A stretch of 64,000 nt of DNA, from contig NZ_JAEVHF010000001.1 of assembly GCF_018263925.1 (NCBI RefSeq), positions 62,001 to 126,000 of the forward strand, in the 5' to 3' direction. Shown here in pieces: positions 24,853 through 33,937 of the stretch. This stretch comes from Kistimonas asteriae. Its GTDB lineage: Bacteria > Pseudomonadota > Gammaproteobacteria > Pseudomonadales > Endozoicomonadaceae. Made by a program: the position numbers and the translations under genes. Position 1 is the first letter of the stretch, and each line of letters starts with the position of its first letter. A model generated the notes under the pieces. That model saw nothing but the letters and a program-made list of their open reading frames with translations. It ran no database searches and had not been told where the DNA came from.

Positions 24853-25887
24853 TTACGTTGTTAACTTTGACTCTAGCAGCTCTTTCAACGGTGTGGGCAA
24901 TTTTGCCCTCAGCTTCACACTGGCTACCTGTTCGTACTTCTGCCAGAAAATGCCGAGAGAGATAACCAGCAGACCAATCGCAGTCAATGCAACAGGGAAA
25001 AACCAACTGTCCCTGAACACTGAAAAAGCCAGATGCCCGAGGTAAAGACTCACCCCCAAGGCACCAAATACCACAAAAACCCGCCTGATCAGCGTGACAC
25101 CAACCACCATTAGCACCAGATTGATACAACAATAGAGGAATTTGCCAATCTCACTGTTCGAATCCTGCAGGGTCATGCCAACCCAGAATGCCATGATCCC
25201 GAAAAGATACAGCCAGAACGCATAGTCAGCGGTCTGTCTAATCCGCATATCGACCCAAAGCGCCACCAGCACCATAGCGAGCCCACCCCACATCGACACT
25301 AGCGCACTCATCTCGCCATCAAACCGATCACCAGCCAACATGGCCATGACATCCATGAGCAATAGCCAGAGCGTTACCGCCAGAGGCATGACCAGGAAAG
25401 GGTAGCGGTAACGCCATAGCATCACCGTTCCCGCAGTCAACGCACCCATCTCCATGGACAACCAATGCCAGTGGAGATCACCATGATATTGCAGGTAGAT
25501 TTTCCCTTCAGGCCAATACCCCAGCGCCAACTGCAGACCGTAAATCGAAAGAGGCACAAGAACCACGACAAAGACAGCACAGATACCTGCTGGAATCCCA
25601 TGCCCTTTCTGCTGAAAAATACCCATCAGCGTAAATCCCGCCAGAGCATAGGCAAGTGAAATCCCGACAATCCCCCAACCACCAAACGCCTCCCAGCCCA
25701 GGTTCATGAATAACGACATAGCACCAATGGCAATCATTCCACCCAAGTAATAAAGAAGGTGCGTGAAATCAAATACCGGCCCAGTGACAGGCTGCTGCTT
25801 CAGAAATGCGATCAGGTCATCCGCTTGCTGGCGGCTGATAACCTGCCGTGACACCGCCTGTTCGAGCTGCTGCCGCGTTAGTTTCAT
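24853..25887 (-). CDS. DUF2157-like polytopic membrane protein
   Basis: This 344-aa protein begins with a short cytoplasmic helical domain (MKLTRQQLEQAVSRQVISRQ...QADDLIAFL), typical of DUF2157-type proteins. About nine or ten transmembrane helices follow, including LLYYLGGMIAIGAMSLFMNL, which resembles the family core. The C-terminus is a basic cytoplasmic tail. Function is unknown. The gene heads a likely two-gene unit with 24394-24789 and is divergent from 26004-26585. Confidence 0.75.
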   Translation of the reverse strand: MKLTRQQLEQAVSRQVISRQQADDLIAFLKQQPVTGPVFDFTHLLYYLGGMIAIGAMSLFMNLGWEAFGGWGIVGISLAYALAGFTLMGIFQQKGHGIPAGICAVFVVVLVPLSIYGLQLALGYWPEGKIYLQYHGDLHWHWLSMEMGALTAGTVMLWRYRYPFLVMPLAVTLWLLLMDVMAMLAGDRFDGEMSALVSMWGGLAMVLVALWVDMRIRQTADYAFWLYLFGIMAFWVGMTLQDSNSEIGKFLYCCINLVLMVVGVTLIRRVFVVFGALGVSLYLGHLAFSVFRDSWFFPVALTAIGLLVISLGIFWQKYEQVASVKLRAKLPTPLKELLESKLTT

Positions 25888-26003
25888 AGTGGATACAGAT
25901 GTGAAGTCGACATTCTGAACATTTCTATTCCTTTACGGTCAAAAGAGCAAGTTCGAGCATAGTGCTCTGTCGACACAAAAACCTGACCATGGAAGGTATA
26001 CCA

Positions 26004-26585
26004 ATGGAGGTCTCACCAGAACGGATAATTCGAGGTTCCCATAGGGGGAATCTCCCAGAATCCTCTGGCCATACAAAGGTCAGCCCTCAAAAACTGCTCT
26101 TATGCTCATCTGACTGTCAGTACCGAGCTGCCCACATATATAACAGAACCATTGAGGCAATAGACAATAATGAGACCTGTATGGTTGCCTATCGCTATCT
26201 GCAAAGCAGACAGGGTGCATACAGCGCTGGTACAGAAACAACCCTCTATGCCCTTCTCTCCGCTTTTCTCGGTTATATTCTTTACGGTGCAATCCAAGAA
26301 AACGACCCTCGGTTATCTGCACTGTCTGGTTTGATAATGATTATTGCAGCAGGCTATCTGACCGTAGATTACCGAAACACCAGGCGCTATCAGGAAATCA
26401 ATGCCCACGCACTGGAATATCTAAAACACAACTTCACACAAAGGCTGCTAAAAAAAATCAAAAGGCTGGAGTATGACCAACAGGGAATAAAGCAACTTTG
26501 CCGAACCCTTTCAACAGCAGACATTTCAACTAGTGAACTTATTAATCATCTGCGCAGCAAAAATCCACGCTCCCATATCGCTTGA
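26004..26585 (+). CDS. Hypothetical membrane protein with two central helices
   Basis: This protein has about 193 aa: a polar N-terminal half, then two adjacent hydrophobic helices (TTLYALLSAFLGYILYGAI and LSALSGLIMIIAAGYLTVDY) and a basic C-terminal helical region of about 65 residues (TQRLLKKIKRLEYDQQGIK). I place the start at ATG 26004, which has GGAAGG 7 bp upstream; an ATG 42 bp earlier has none. No family is recognised. It is moderately A/T-rich. The hairpin-like pair of membrane segments resembles that in the 29812 product, but the sequences do not align. Confidence 0.6.
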   Translation: MEVSPERIIRGSHRGNLPESSGHTKVSPQKLLLCSSDCQYRAAHIYNRTIEAIDNNETCMVAYRYLQSRQGAYSAGTETTLYALLSAFLGYILYGAIQENDPRLSALSGLIMIIAAGYLTVDYRNTRRYQEINAHALEYLKHNFTQRLLKKIKRLEYDQQGIKQLCRTLSTADISTSELINHLRSKNPRSHIA

Positions 26586-26642
26586 TGACAATCACCATCA
26601 GCACATACTAAAACACTTGCTCTTCCCAACAGATTCGCTGAT

Positions 26643-27488
26643 TCACTCATCTAAACAGGCCTCCCAGGCCTGTATCGCCTGCTTGCGAGCCACACCCCAG
26701 CGAAAGCTGCCCAACTCACCATCACTCCTGATAACACGATGACAGGGGATCAAATAACCCACCGTATTGGCTGCCAGCGCGCTCCCGACTGCCCGCTGGG
26801 CACTGGGCACACCGGCCAATTCCGCCAGTTGCCGGTAAGAAACCACCTGGGATGATGGTACCGTCAACAGCGCCTCCCAGACCTTGATCTGAAAATTGGT
26901 GCCACGAATCACCAGATGCAACTTGCCACGCTCAAGTTCCTTGGCAAAAATCTGGCCAGACAACAGAGAGGCCGCCTGATCATCCCGCTGCAGCGTAGAT
27001 TCAGGCCAACGGCTCTTCAATGATTCGACCTGCACAGCCTCATCACTGTCACAGAAAACCAGATGGCAAATCCCCCGCGGCGTCCAACCTAGGAGCGCCA
27101 GCCCAAAAGGGGTCTGCGCCAGACCAAAACCAATCACCAGCCCCCGTCCCAATGCTTTGATTTCACCAGGTGACATAGCCTCACAACTCACCATCAGATC
27201 ATGGAGTCGCCCGGGGCCCGACAACCCGGCATCCAGGGAGACACCCAACACATCCTGTGACGCCCTGAGCGCCTCAAGTGCATGCGACTTGGTGACGTAT
27301 TGCAAAAATCGTTTGGGTGATACACCAGCCCAGGCGGTAAACACCCGTTGCAGATGATATTCACTAAAACCCATCACTTCCGCGATCTCTTTCAGTGTTG
27401 GCTGACACCTTGCATTGGCACGTATATAGTGAATCGCCTGAGCAATAGCCTGATATTGTTGTGCCGAATCCAGCGCACAGTCATTCAT
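26643..27488 (-). CDS. AraC-type regulator fused to O6-methylguanine-DNA methyltransferase (Ada-like)
   Basis: This 281-aa protein fuses an AraC/XylS helix-turn-helix domain (residues about 15-105, EIAEVMGFSEYHLQRVFTAW) to a complete methylated-DNA cysteine methyltransferase domain (about 110-280). The acceptor cysteine lies in IPCHRVIRSDG, and the Arg-finger helix is VSYRQLAELAGVP...AVGSALAANT. The N-terminal phosphotriester-repair Cys4 domain of full-length Ada is missing, so it repairs O6-alkylguanine but cannot be switched on by methylphosphotriesters in the Ada way. I start at ATG 27488, which overlaps the end of the upstream transporter gene by 8 bp (ATGAATGA), implying coupling. Confidence 0.93.
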   Translation of the reverse strand: MNDCALDSAQQYQAIAQAIHYIRANARCQPTLKEIAEVMGFSEYHLQRVFTAWAGVSPKRFLQYVTKSHALEALRASQDVLGVSLDAGLSGPGRLHDLMVSCEAMSPGEIKALGRGLVIGFGLAQTPFGLALLGWTPRGICHLVFCDSDEAVQVESLKSRWPESTLQRDDQAASLLSGQIFAKELERGKLHLVIRGTNFQIKVWEALLTVPSSQVVSYRQLAELAGVPSAQRAVGSALAANTVGYLIPCHRVIRSDGELGSFRWGVARKQAIQAWEACLDE

Positions 27489-28380
27489 AATCAACCGCCT
27501 TAGAAAATCTAACCTGCCTGATCCGCGGCAGAAAACCTGTAACCAGTGCAGTTCCGAGGAGAACCAGTAGTGTACCCAACACGGTATGCCAGCCCACAAG
27601 TTCCCCCAGAAAGAGATAGCCCCAGAATATACCAAACACTGGAATCAGAAACGTCACCGACAATGCCGCTGACGCACCCACATCGGCAACCAGACGAAAA
27701 TAGAGGAGATAGGCAAAGCCGGTACAAAGCACACCCAGCATCAGCACCGCCAGAAGAATCGGGACATCTGGTGCAGTATCGACCGATGAGAATGGCACCA
27801 AGGGCAACAGTAGCAATGTCGCTGCCCACATACTGCCATGGGCATTATCAAATGGCTTGATATGAGCCACTGATTGCGCATAAACACTGGCCACACCATA
27901 CAGGCAGGCAGCCCCAAAACCGGCCACCAAGGCTAATGAAGCCCCTTCTAACTTAGCTGCACTATCAAATCCGACAAGCACACTGACACCCGCAATCCCC
28001 AGAAACAGCCCTGTCATTTGGCGCGGCATCAATGGCTTCCTATACCATAACGCCCCGATCAACGCGCCCCAAAGTGGCGCCGTGGCATTAATAACCGACA
28101 GTAGTGATGCGGTCAGCGTCTGCACAGCATAGGCAAACAGGAGAAAAGGTAACGCTGAATTCACGAAACCAAGAATCAGGAAATGACGCCAATTCTGGAT
28201 GGGGGGTAGCGATTTTTTCAGTACGCCGGCTGTCATCAGCAGAAACACTGCCGCCAGAGCAACCCGAACTTCCATTAGCAAGGCCGGTCCCAGCACCGGT
28301 ACGCCTATACGAATGAAAATAAAGGAACTTCCCCAAATCGCGGCCAAAGACACCAGACATAACGCACTCGCCCAACGCAT
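27481..28380 (-). CDS. EamA/DMT family exporter
   Basis: This 299-aa permease of the drug/metabolite transporter superfamily has ten hydrophobic helices in two EamA repeats (for example AAIWGSSFIFIRIGV in the first and VTFLIPVFGIFWGYLFLGE in the second). The substrate is unknown. ATG 28380 is chosen for the GGGAAG ribosome site 7 bp upstream. It overlaps the following AraC-methyltransferase gene by 8 bp, so the two are translated from one message. Confidence 0.9.
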   Translation of the reverse strand: MRWASALCLVSLAAIWGSSFIFIRIGVPVLGPALLMEVRVALAAVFLLMTAGVLKKSLPPIQNWRHFLILGFVNSALPFLLFAYAVQTLTASLLSVINATAPLWGALIGALWYRKPLMPRQMTGLFLGIAGVSVLVGFDSAAKLEGASLALVAGFGAACLYGVASVYAQSVAHIKPFDNAHGSMWAATLLLLPLVPFSSVDTAPDVPILLAVLMLGVLCTGFAYLLYFRLVADVGASAALSVTFLIPVFGIFWGYLFLGELVGWHTVLGTLLVLLGTALVTGFLPRIRQVRFSKAVDYE

Positions 28381-28593
28381 AATCCGCTTCCCTGTGATGA
28401 CGGGTATGGCTCGACGATAAACACCTATACATCCGTCAACCACCCGTTTCTTGCGCTCCCTTCACTCTCGCATGACAGTGCGCAAAATGGAATTCCGGAT
28501 AATGTGCACACCGGTTAAAAAGACCAGTACTATCAAGCACGGATAAAACCTGCCGCAGATTAAGGCTCCAGCCCCAATCCACCCATCACTCCC

Positions 28594-29253
28594 TCATACC
28601 ATGCCTGAAAACAGTGCAACACAGCCTTGTGTTTGAATGGCAACATTCTTGAAACGTTTTTCCAGAGCCCGCTTTAATTCTTCCAACGTATCGGTCAGAT
28701 TAGAAAAAATGCCATGACGGTTGTAATGTCGCATCAATTTGACAGCAGCCCAGTTAGGCACGCCTTTGTCGTTCAGGATGGTTGAACCAAAGACTGTTGC
28801 TCCCGGCTTCGTAACAGCCTGAAGGTAATCAAACACGGCCGCCTTCTCAGCGATAGTGCCAGGTAAGCAATGCAACAGGTAATTGAGCGCCACAGAGTCA
28901 AACGGTGCTATCTCACGGTGAACGGGTTCAAGAACATTTTGCTGATACACCTCAGGCGAATAGCGCGCCACCCGTTTGGCGGTAAAAGCTAAAGAATTAG
29001 GGTTCATATCCATCAAGGCCAGCCGGGGTGACGGGGCAGGAAAACGGCAGCGATCCAGAAAGTAACCAGAGCCCACGCCCACATCAAGGTGGTTATTGGA
29101 TAGATGCTGGTTGTAATGGGCTACCAGCTTGGGTGATGGGCATTTCCAGACAAGCCGGTTGGACAACAGAAGAACCCGAATATCATATATCAGGAGCATT
29201 CTCCGGGTATAAACGGCTTGACCAGCCTCTACCTCCTGTTCACTGGCATGCAT
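28594..29253 (-). CDS. Class I SAM-dependent methyltransferase
   Basis: This 219-aa protein has the Rossmann methyltransferase fold. Motif I is LDVGVGSGYFLDRC (about residues 56-69), the acidic end of strand 2 is LMDMNPNSL, and the motif IV region is FDSVALNYLLHCLPG. The C-terminal half continues typically (KPGATVFGSTIL). The substrate cannot be deduced. The gene stands alone on the minus strand with a 558-bp A/T-rich region upstream. Confidence 0.88.
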   Translation of the reverse strand: MHASEQEVEAGQAVYTRRMLLIYDIRVLLLSNRLVWKCPSPKLVAHYNQHLSNNHLDVGVGSGYFLDRCRFPAPSPRLALMDMNPNSLAFTAKRVARYSPEVYQQNVLEPVHREIAPFDSVALNYLLHCLPGTIAEKAAVFDYLQAVTKPGATVFGSTILNDKGVPNWAAVKLMRHYNRHGIFSNLTDTLEELKRALEKRFKNVAIQTQGCVALFSGMV

Positions 29254-29811
29254 GGTTCACCCTCTCATTATTCAAAGAATTGATTGTCGATTTACGACGA
29301 TATAGTCGATCATAAGGTGAAAAGCGCCCCCATTTAACAACTAGTAGCTTATTACAGTATTTGACAAACCACATAACAAACATTAATAGACTTGGCCAAT
29401 CTACTTACTTTAATTAGAAGACATAAAAGACCGCTATTGGTTCAGACCACGCCATAAACGCTAAGAATTCAATGAAATTCACATAGCAAAACTAGCTTTC
29501 GCGATTTTAGCGCCGCCTCTGTGAGACTTTTTGTTATAGAACAATACTTAGCCTCAACATTCGCCTAACAAAGCAAACAGAATAACTGTCACATTTAGCG
29601 CGATAAAAAGGAACTTTTCCATATACAGGAATGTCTATATAACTAGTCATTTAGTATCGGTATAAAAGTAACTTCATAGTTATAGCATGCCGCCTACATC
29701 ACACTAGGCTTGACCACTTGCCATTTGATTAGTTACTAACTTTTAGAAAATTTAACGCATGGCAACGAACACTTTTAGCATTTACATACGGTAATTTAGA
29801 GGAGATTCAGC
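29254..29811. other. AT-rich intergenic region
   Basis: These 558 bp between divergent genes contain no ORF I believe in. The composition is distinctly more A/T-rich than the flanks, matching the spacers around the effector-like genes at 932-5594. It must contain promoters for the methyltransferase gene and for 29812. Confidence 0.4.
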
Positions 29812-30510
29812 ATGGAAGGTGCAAAATCGCCTGATTGGAAAGGATCAAACCCATCACCTCATAGTGACAATGCCCCCCCTCCCTCCCCTCGACAAGGAAG
29901 CAGTCGCGGGTTCTCCCACCGAGAAACTACAGAGGCATCTTCTACAACCCCGATATTGCAGCAGCTCCAATCTCAAGTTGAAAAACTTCCCGGTATAATG
30001 CATGTCGATGTCGGTAAGGTGCTGAATACAAATCAAGCCAGAGAGGCTGATTCAGATAATAGAGCCGACGATCCAGAGGATGCAACAAAACAAAGGGAGA
30101 GCCCCCCTCAACGACCAGATGAAGGGCATCGTTGTATTCACAGCTTCGCAATCAAAGCACTAAAGGTTACAACCCTTATTATTGCTACGCCTGTCATAGT
30201 CCTTGGAGTATCCATTATATGCAGTGGGGGCCTTGCAGCATTCACGGCGAATCAGACTTACAAGGCGCTGACCGAAAAAAATGTGCATTACGTCTGTGCG
30301 GGAATAGCAGCTTTTGGCGCCGGTATGCTGGGTGCCACAGGTGGGCTTGTGGCTGGTCCAGTTATCGCTATCGTTGTTGAATGCATAACTATCAAAGATG
30401 AGATCTTTGATAGTAGTACGCTGCGACGGATCTTCGAATCATTTAAATCAAAAGCTGCCGATGAACCCAATCAAACTGAAGATACACCAAAGGCACCTGA
30501 CACCCCATAA
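29812..30510 (+). CDS. Candidate effector with paired hydrophobic segments
   Basis: This 232-aa protein belongs to no family I recognise. Residues 1-110 are polar and disordered-looking, rich in Pro, Ser and Glu (for example NAPPPSPRQGSSRGF). Two long hydrophobic segments (about 117-145 and 159-192) follow, separated by only about 13 residues, and then a charged tail. There is no N-terminal signal. A bilobed hydrophobic domain after a long soluble N-terminus is the arrangement seen in chlamydial Inc proteins and some other secreted, host-membrane-inserted effectors; that comparison is by layout, not sequence. The ribosome site AGAGGAGA is strong. A G-rich heptamer repeat lies 155 bp downstream. 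Confidence 0.7.
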   Translation: MEGAKSPDWKGSNPSPHSDNAPPPSPRQGSSRGFSHRETTEASSTTPILQQLQSQVEKLPGIMHVDVGKVLNTNQAREADSDNRADDPEDATKQRESPPQRPDEGHRCIHSFAIKALKVTTLIIATPVIVLGVSIICSGGLAAFTANQTYKALTEKNVHYVCAGIAAFGAGMLGATGGLVAGPVIAIVVECITIKDEIFDSSTLRRIFESFKSKAADEPNQTEDTPKAPDTP

Positions 30511-30664
30511 AGCTCGAGCGGTATTGCCGCTTATTGACTGCGAAGATAGGCGTGAATATACATCTTTCTATCCCAGTCAGACCTGTGCCGCTGAACAAGA
30601 GACCGTCATAACGAACAGACTAAAACATGCCACCAGTCACTATTATGACATCGGGGAAGGGGGA

Positions 30665-30727
30665 AGGGAGAAGGGAGAAGGGAGAAGGGAGAAGGGAGAA
30701 GGGAGAAGGGAGAAGGGAGAAGGGAGA
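30665..30727 (+). repeat. (AGGGAGA)9 heptanucleotide tandem repeat
   Basis: Nine perfect copies of agggaga occupy 63 bp, preceded by two imperfect G-rich units (ggggaagggggaa). The repeat lies in the spacer after the 29812 gene. The plus strand is a pure purine tract with a GGG run every 7 nt, so it could slip, form a triplex or fold as a G-quadruplex. Confidence 0.97.
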
Positions 30728-30752
30728 ATTGGCAGTATCCAACATAATACCC

Positions 30753-30792
30753 GCCATGACTAACCACCTTTTTCATGGTGGTTAGTCATGGC
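30753..30792. repeat. Perfect 16-bp inverted repeat
   Basis: The arms gccatgactaaccacc (30753-30768) and ggtggttagtcatggc (30777-30792) flank an 8-nt loop. Neither strand has a T-tract directly after the hairpin, so it is not a standard terminator. It could be a strong RNA hairpin or the end of a vanished mobile element. Confidence 0.8.
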
Positions 30793-30829
30793 AAAAAAAA
30801 TCCCCGATGACATGATGCCACCGGGGATT
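30793..30829 (-). terminator. Terminator of the DUF3047 gene
   Basis: On the minus strand the stem aatccccg/cggggatt with a 15-nt loop is followed by eight T residues, about 130 bp past the stop of the 30957-31646 gene. Confidence 0.75.
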
Positions 30830-30956
30830 AAATAAAAACGAACATGACAAGAGATAAGTGTTACGGAGCAGCTTATCTGGGTACAGATTATCCAGACCCA
30901 ACCGATTAAAACCTATTCGTAGATTTACGCGACACTTTTCGGATACTGACAAAACG

Positions 30957-31646
30957 CTAACGTTCAACCGTTATCGGATCCTGCAAGGCTGCGATGCGTC
31001 CATCCTGTAACGGCGCAAGCCGTAAATCGGCGTACCAAGCCTGAGCCAGGCTGCCAGAATTATCGGAATCCGTCATGATGGCAACCAGGTCAACACTGTC
31101 GATAGACTCACCAAACACCCGCATCCAGTCTTCCACCACATTGCGCTGAACCTGTCGCCACTGGCCCGCGCCATGTCCACGACCATTGACGGCAATCACA
31201 TGAATTTGATCACTGAAGGGACTTTTCCACTCATCCCCTGTTCGGTGCTGGTCAGACCAGACATAGACGATACACTTCGCCCCCCACACCCCCAGCATTG
31301 ACATTCGCCCGATATAGACCCTGGCAGCAAAGTCCTGACCTTTATCACGGGCTGTGCCATCGCTAATGTCGGGAAAACGGTCCACCTTCCAGGCCCATTG
31401 AAGCACCGGTGTCTCATCCAGATGAACCGTACGCCGGTGATAATAGCCGGACGCACTGCCATGGCTGGTTGCTTTCAAAACACGTCCGTAGATTTTATCC
31501 ATAGCCGGTGAATAGTCAGTCTCCCCCTTAAAATGGTGAGATTCCCAGTCATTCAAACGTGTGATATCCAGCAACGGTTTGTCAGCCTTCGCAACACCCA
31601 CTGCAAGACAACATAACAGCAAGCCTTCCGTTATTTTTCGCGCCAT
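30957..31646 (-). CDS. DUF3047 family exported protein
   Basis: This 229-aa protein has a Sec signal peptide (residues 1-21, cleavage after AKA). The mature domain shows DUF3047 features: VLQWAWKVDRFPDISDGTAR, KGQDFAARVYIG, a central CIVYVWSDQH and the C-terminal VDLVAIMTDSDNSG. Proteins of this family are periplasmic with unknown function, possibly carbohydrate-related judging by the fold. It is a single gene ending at the terminator above. Confidence 0.85.
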   Translation of the reverse strand: MARKITEGLLLCCLAVGVAKADKPLLDITRLNDWESHHFKGETDYSPAMDKIYGRVLKATSHGSASGYYHRRTVHLDETPVLQWAWKVDRFPDISDGTARDKGQDFAARVYIGRMSMLGVWGAKCIVYVWSDQHRTGDEWKSPFSDQIHVIAVNGRGHGAGQWRQVQRNVVEDWMRVFGESIDSVDLVAIMTDSDNSGSLAQAWYADLRLAPLQDGRIAALQDPITVER

Positions 31647-31786
31647 GGTCTGTACCGGCTATTTTCAGTGACACTTTCCATCTGACCACAGCCTGTTCAA
31701 CAGTGGCAAGTTGACCAGCAAGAAATCTGATTACGCTGCGTCAACTTTCCAAGCCAGTTCACAATGAAGCACAACAGATACCGACA

Positions 31787-32064
31787 ATGACTGATCAACA
31801 CGCTACACAACTTGCGCATGGACACCGCGCTATCGTGATCAGCGGCCGCATCGTGGAACTCTGCGCAGCCCGGCCATCAGTGATTTTTGTGAAGAAGTGA
31901 TCATCATCGAACGTGACTCACTGAACAGCGCTAACGTTAACCGCAAATCTACCAACCATAGCCATTATCTTTTATATGGTGGCACCATCATGGAACACCT
32001 CAAGACCATAACGACAGTAACACCATCTCCGGGCGCAGGCTCAACTTCCTTTCCAGCGCAATAG
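31787..32064 (+). pseudogene. Remnant of an FAD-dependent monooxygenase gene
   Basis: From ATG 31787 the frame reads HRAIVISGRIVELCAARP, a decayed version of the FAD-binding beta-alpha-beta start (AIVIGGSIAGLCAAR). It then stops at 31900. Shifting frame at about 31876 continues the family pattern: ISDFCEEVIIIERDSL, then [21 protein letters not shown] (compare RKGVPQGRHVHALLAGG in intact members), to a TAG at 32064. It is therefore a short N-terminal piece with at least one frameshift and mutated glycines. It cannot be functional. Confidence 0.6.
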
Positions 32065-32123
32065 CACATAGAGTATGGCGTTTACAGGCCATTACCTCGC
32101 CATCGTCTGGCGTCAAAGATACC

Positions 32124-32840
32124 ATGCAAGACCACACACCCGCTCAACACACAACACTGTTGTTTAATAAACCTTATATGGTATTGACTCAGTTTACGGA
32201 TACGGAAGGACGTGCCACGCTGGCCGATTACGTGCCGATCAAAGGTGTCTATGCCGCCGGCCGACTGGATCGGGACAGTGAAGGACTGCTGCTGCTTACC
32301 AGTGATGGTCAGCTGCAAAGCTATATTGCCGGCCCCCGCTTCAAACAACCCAAAACGTACTGGGTACAGGTCGAAGGCATTCCCTCAAACGACAAACTGG
32401 CACAACTGCGCAAAGGGGTCATGCTCAAAGATGGTATGACAAAACCTGCAGAGGTTCGCCAAATACCAGAGCCGGATCTCTGGCCTCGCAACCCGCCAGT
32501 ACGTTACCGCAAATCAATCCCCGACTGCTGGCTTGAAATCACGATTCGGGAAGGCCGCAATCGCCAGGTAAGGCGCATGACCGCAGCCATCGGCCACCCC
32601 ACCCTGCGCCTGGTGCGTTACCGGATTGGCCCCTGGACACTCAACGGACTGGCACCCGGGGAATATTGCGAGACCACGCCACCGGCAATACCCTGCCAGC
32701 CCCAGGCGCGCCCGTCAGGGCCATTCAGCCATAAAGAAAAGACGAAAACTTATCGCGCATCGGGCAAACGAAACGCCCCACCCGGGAAAAAACGCCCCTA
32801 TAAATCCAAATCCAAGACGGAGCAACGAAAGCCATGGTGA
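32124..32840 (+). CDS. rluE: 23S rRNA pseudouridine synthase RluE
   Basis: This 238-aa RsuA-family pseudouridine synthase is of the RluE type (E. coli RluE modifies 23S U2457). It has the characteristic [15 protein letters not shown] start with no S4 domain, [17 protein letters not shown] with catalytic Asp49, and the conserved end [20 protein letters not shown]. The C-terminal 45 residues are a basic, Lys/Pro-rich extension ([17 protein letters not shown]) likely to bind RNA. It overlaps the next gene by 7 bp. Confidence 0.94.
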   Translation: MQDHTPAQHTTLLFNKPYMVLTQFTDTEGRATLADYVPIKGVYAAGRLDRDSEGLLLLTSDGQLQSYIAGPRFKQPKTYWVQVEGIPSNDKLAQLRKGVMLKDGMTKPAEVRQIPEPDLWPRNPPVRYRKSIPDCWLEITIREGRNRQVRRMTAAIGHPTLRLVRYRIGPWTLNGLAPGEYCETTPPAIPCQPQARPSGPFSHKEKTKTYRASGKRNAPPGKKRPYKSKSKTEQRKPW

Positions 32841-33295
32841 CCCGCCCCCCATTGAGCCTTCTGCGCATTGCGTTTATCACGGCACTGATTGTCACCATGG
32901 CGCTTTCGCTCATGCCCAATGCCTATGACCCGATACTGAGCGTTTGGGACAAAGCAAAACATTTCGCTGCTTTTTTTCTGCTGATGGCTCTCTTTCATAA
33001 AGCCTGGCCCAATCGACCGACTTTTCTGAAAAAGTGCCTGCTGCTGGTGCTGTATGGATTATTAGTAGAAAGCCTGCAAACACTGACGCCTGACCGTCAT
33101 TTCTCTCTGCTGGATCTATTGGCCAATACCACAGGCATTGCTGCCTTTGCGTGCGCAATGCGCATGAAAGCTCTTATTTCAGAAAAATTATCTAACGGAA
33201 AAAAACAGAACAAGGTACAGGTGAATCCACCTGTACCCAACAAAGAATCAATAACTGATATGGAAACGGCGGAACAGGAACGCTACCACCCATAG
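32834..33295 (+). CDS. VanZ-like family membrane protein
   Basis: This 153-aa protein has three to four membrane helices. It carries the VanZ-like pattern: [17 protein letters not shown] (helix 2, K-H-x3-F), a central [28 protein letters not shown] with the family's E-x-Q-x8-R-x2-D-x2-N motif, and a polar cytoplasmic tail. Function is unknown in Gram-negatives. It starts inside rluE (7-bp overlap), and its 3' end overlaps that of the convergent Mpo1-like gene by 48 bp. Confidence 0.85.
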   Translation: MVTRPPLSLLRIAFITALIVTMALSLMPNAYDPILSVWDKAKHFAAFFLLMALFHKAWPNRPTFLKKCLLLVLYGLLVESLQTLTPDRHFSLLDLLANTTGIAAFACAMRMKALISEKLSNGKKQNKVQVNPPVPNKESITDMETAEQERYHP

Positions 33296-33673
33296 CGGGC
33301 CAATCAACAGGAACTGCAGATCCTTGAAAAAGGACGGCTTCTTGCCTTCAATATGGTGCCCGATGAACTGGAAGATCCAGGCAATGACAAACAGAGTCAG
33401 CGCCACGGGCACGAGTACAGGCTCAATGTTGACAATAACCAGCAACATCAACGCCACACTGACAGCCATGGCTACCGCCAGCTTGATAGACAGACGCACA
33501 TAAAACAGCAATGCTCCCACCATGAATGCGGTCGCCACGCTCCAGTGCAGGGCCCAGAGTAACCCGATCACGCAAAACGTGATCAACGGTACACAAACCC
33601 AGTGAATCAGTTTATTGGTTTTGTTGCGGTGACTATCACCGTACTCTACAAACCACTCCTCCAGCGATTTCAT
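33248..33673 (-). CDS. Mpo1-like (DUF962) membrane protein
   Basis: This 141-aa polytopic protein begins KSLEEWFVEYGDSHRNKTNK and has NKLIHWVCVPLITF and a late WIFQFIGHHIEGKKPSFF. This His-rich pattern (H..N..H, then GHH.EGKKP) belongs to the Mpo1/YGL010w family, whose yeast member is an Fe2+-dependent dioxygenase in 2-hydroxy fatty acid alpha-oxidation. The catalytic histidines are present; the bacterial substrate is unknown. ATG 33673 is selected because AGGAGAA lies 6 bp upstream; the open frame extends further without support. Confidence 0.87.
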   Translation of the reverse strand: MKSLEEWFVEYGDSHRNKTNKLIHWVCVPLITFCVIGLLWALHWSVATAFMVGALLFYVRLSIKLAVAMAVSVALMLLVIVNIEPVLVPVALTLFVIAWIFQFIGHHIEGKKPSFFKDLQFLLIGPLWVVAFLFRRFHISY

Positions 33674-33937
33674 GGACAATTCTCCTGTATTCATTGTTAT
33701 TGTCAGGCAAGACAATGACAGGCTACCCCGGTGGAACACCTGAAAAAACACCATCGGGCGCACAATCAACGGCTCATTGTTTGCCGTTTACCGGACAGTG
33801 TCAACATGAAGAACCATGGTACCAAGTACTATTAACCGCCCTACCGATAAACTTCAGCGGTCAGTCGGCCATATCTCAAGGCTTTGTGTATAATGCCCGC
33901 TGTTTTTTCAGCAGTCAGTATACGGGATCCCCTATTC

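Noticed and set aside
30398..30763. 121-codon frame running through the heptamer repeat
   Set aside because: It overlaps the 29812 gene in another frame and owes its length to the stop-free repeat; no ribosome site.
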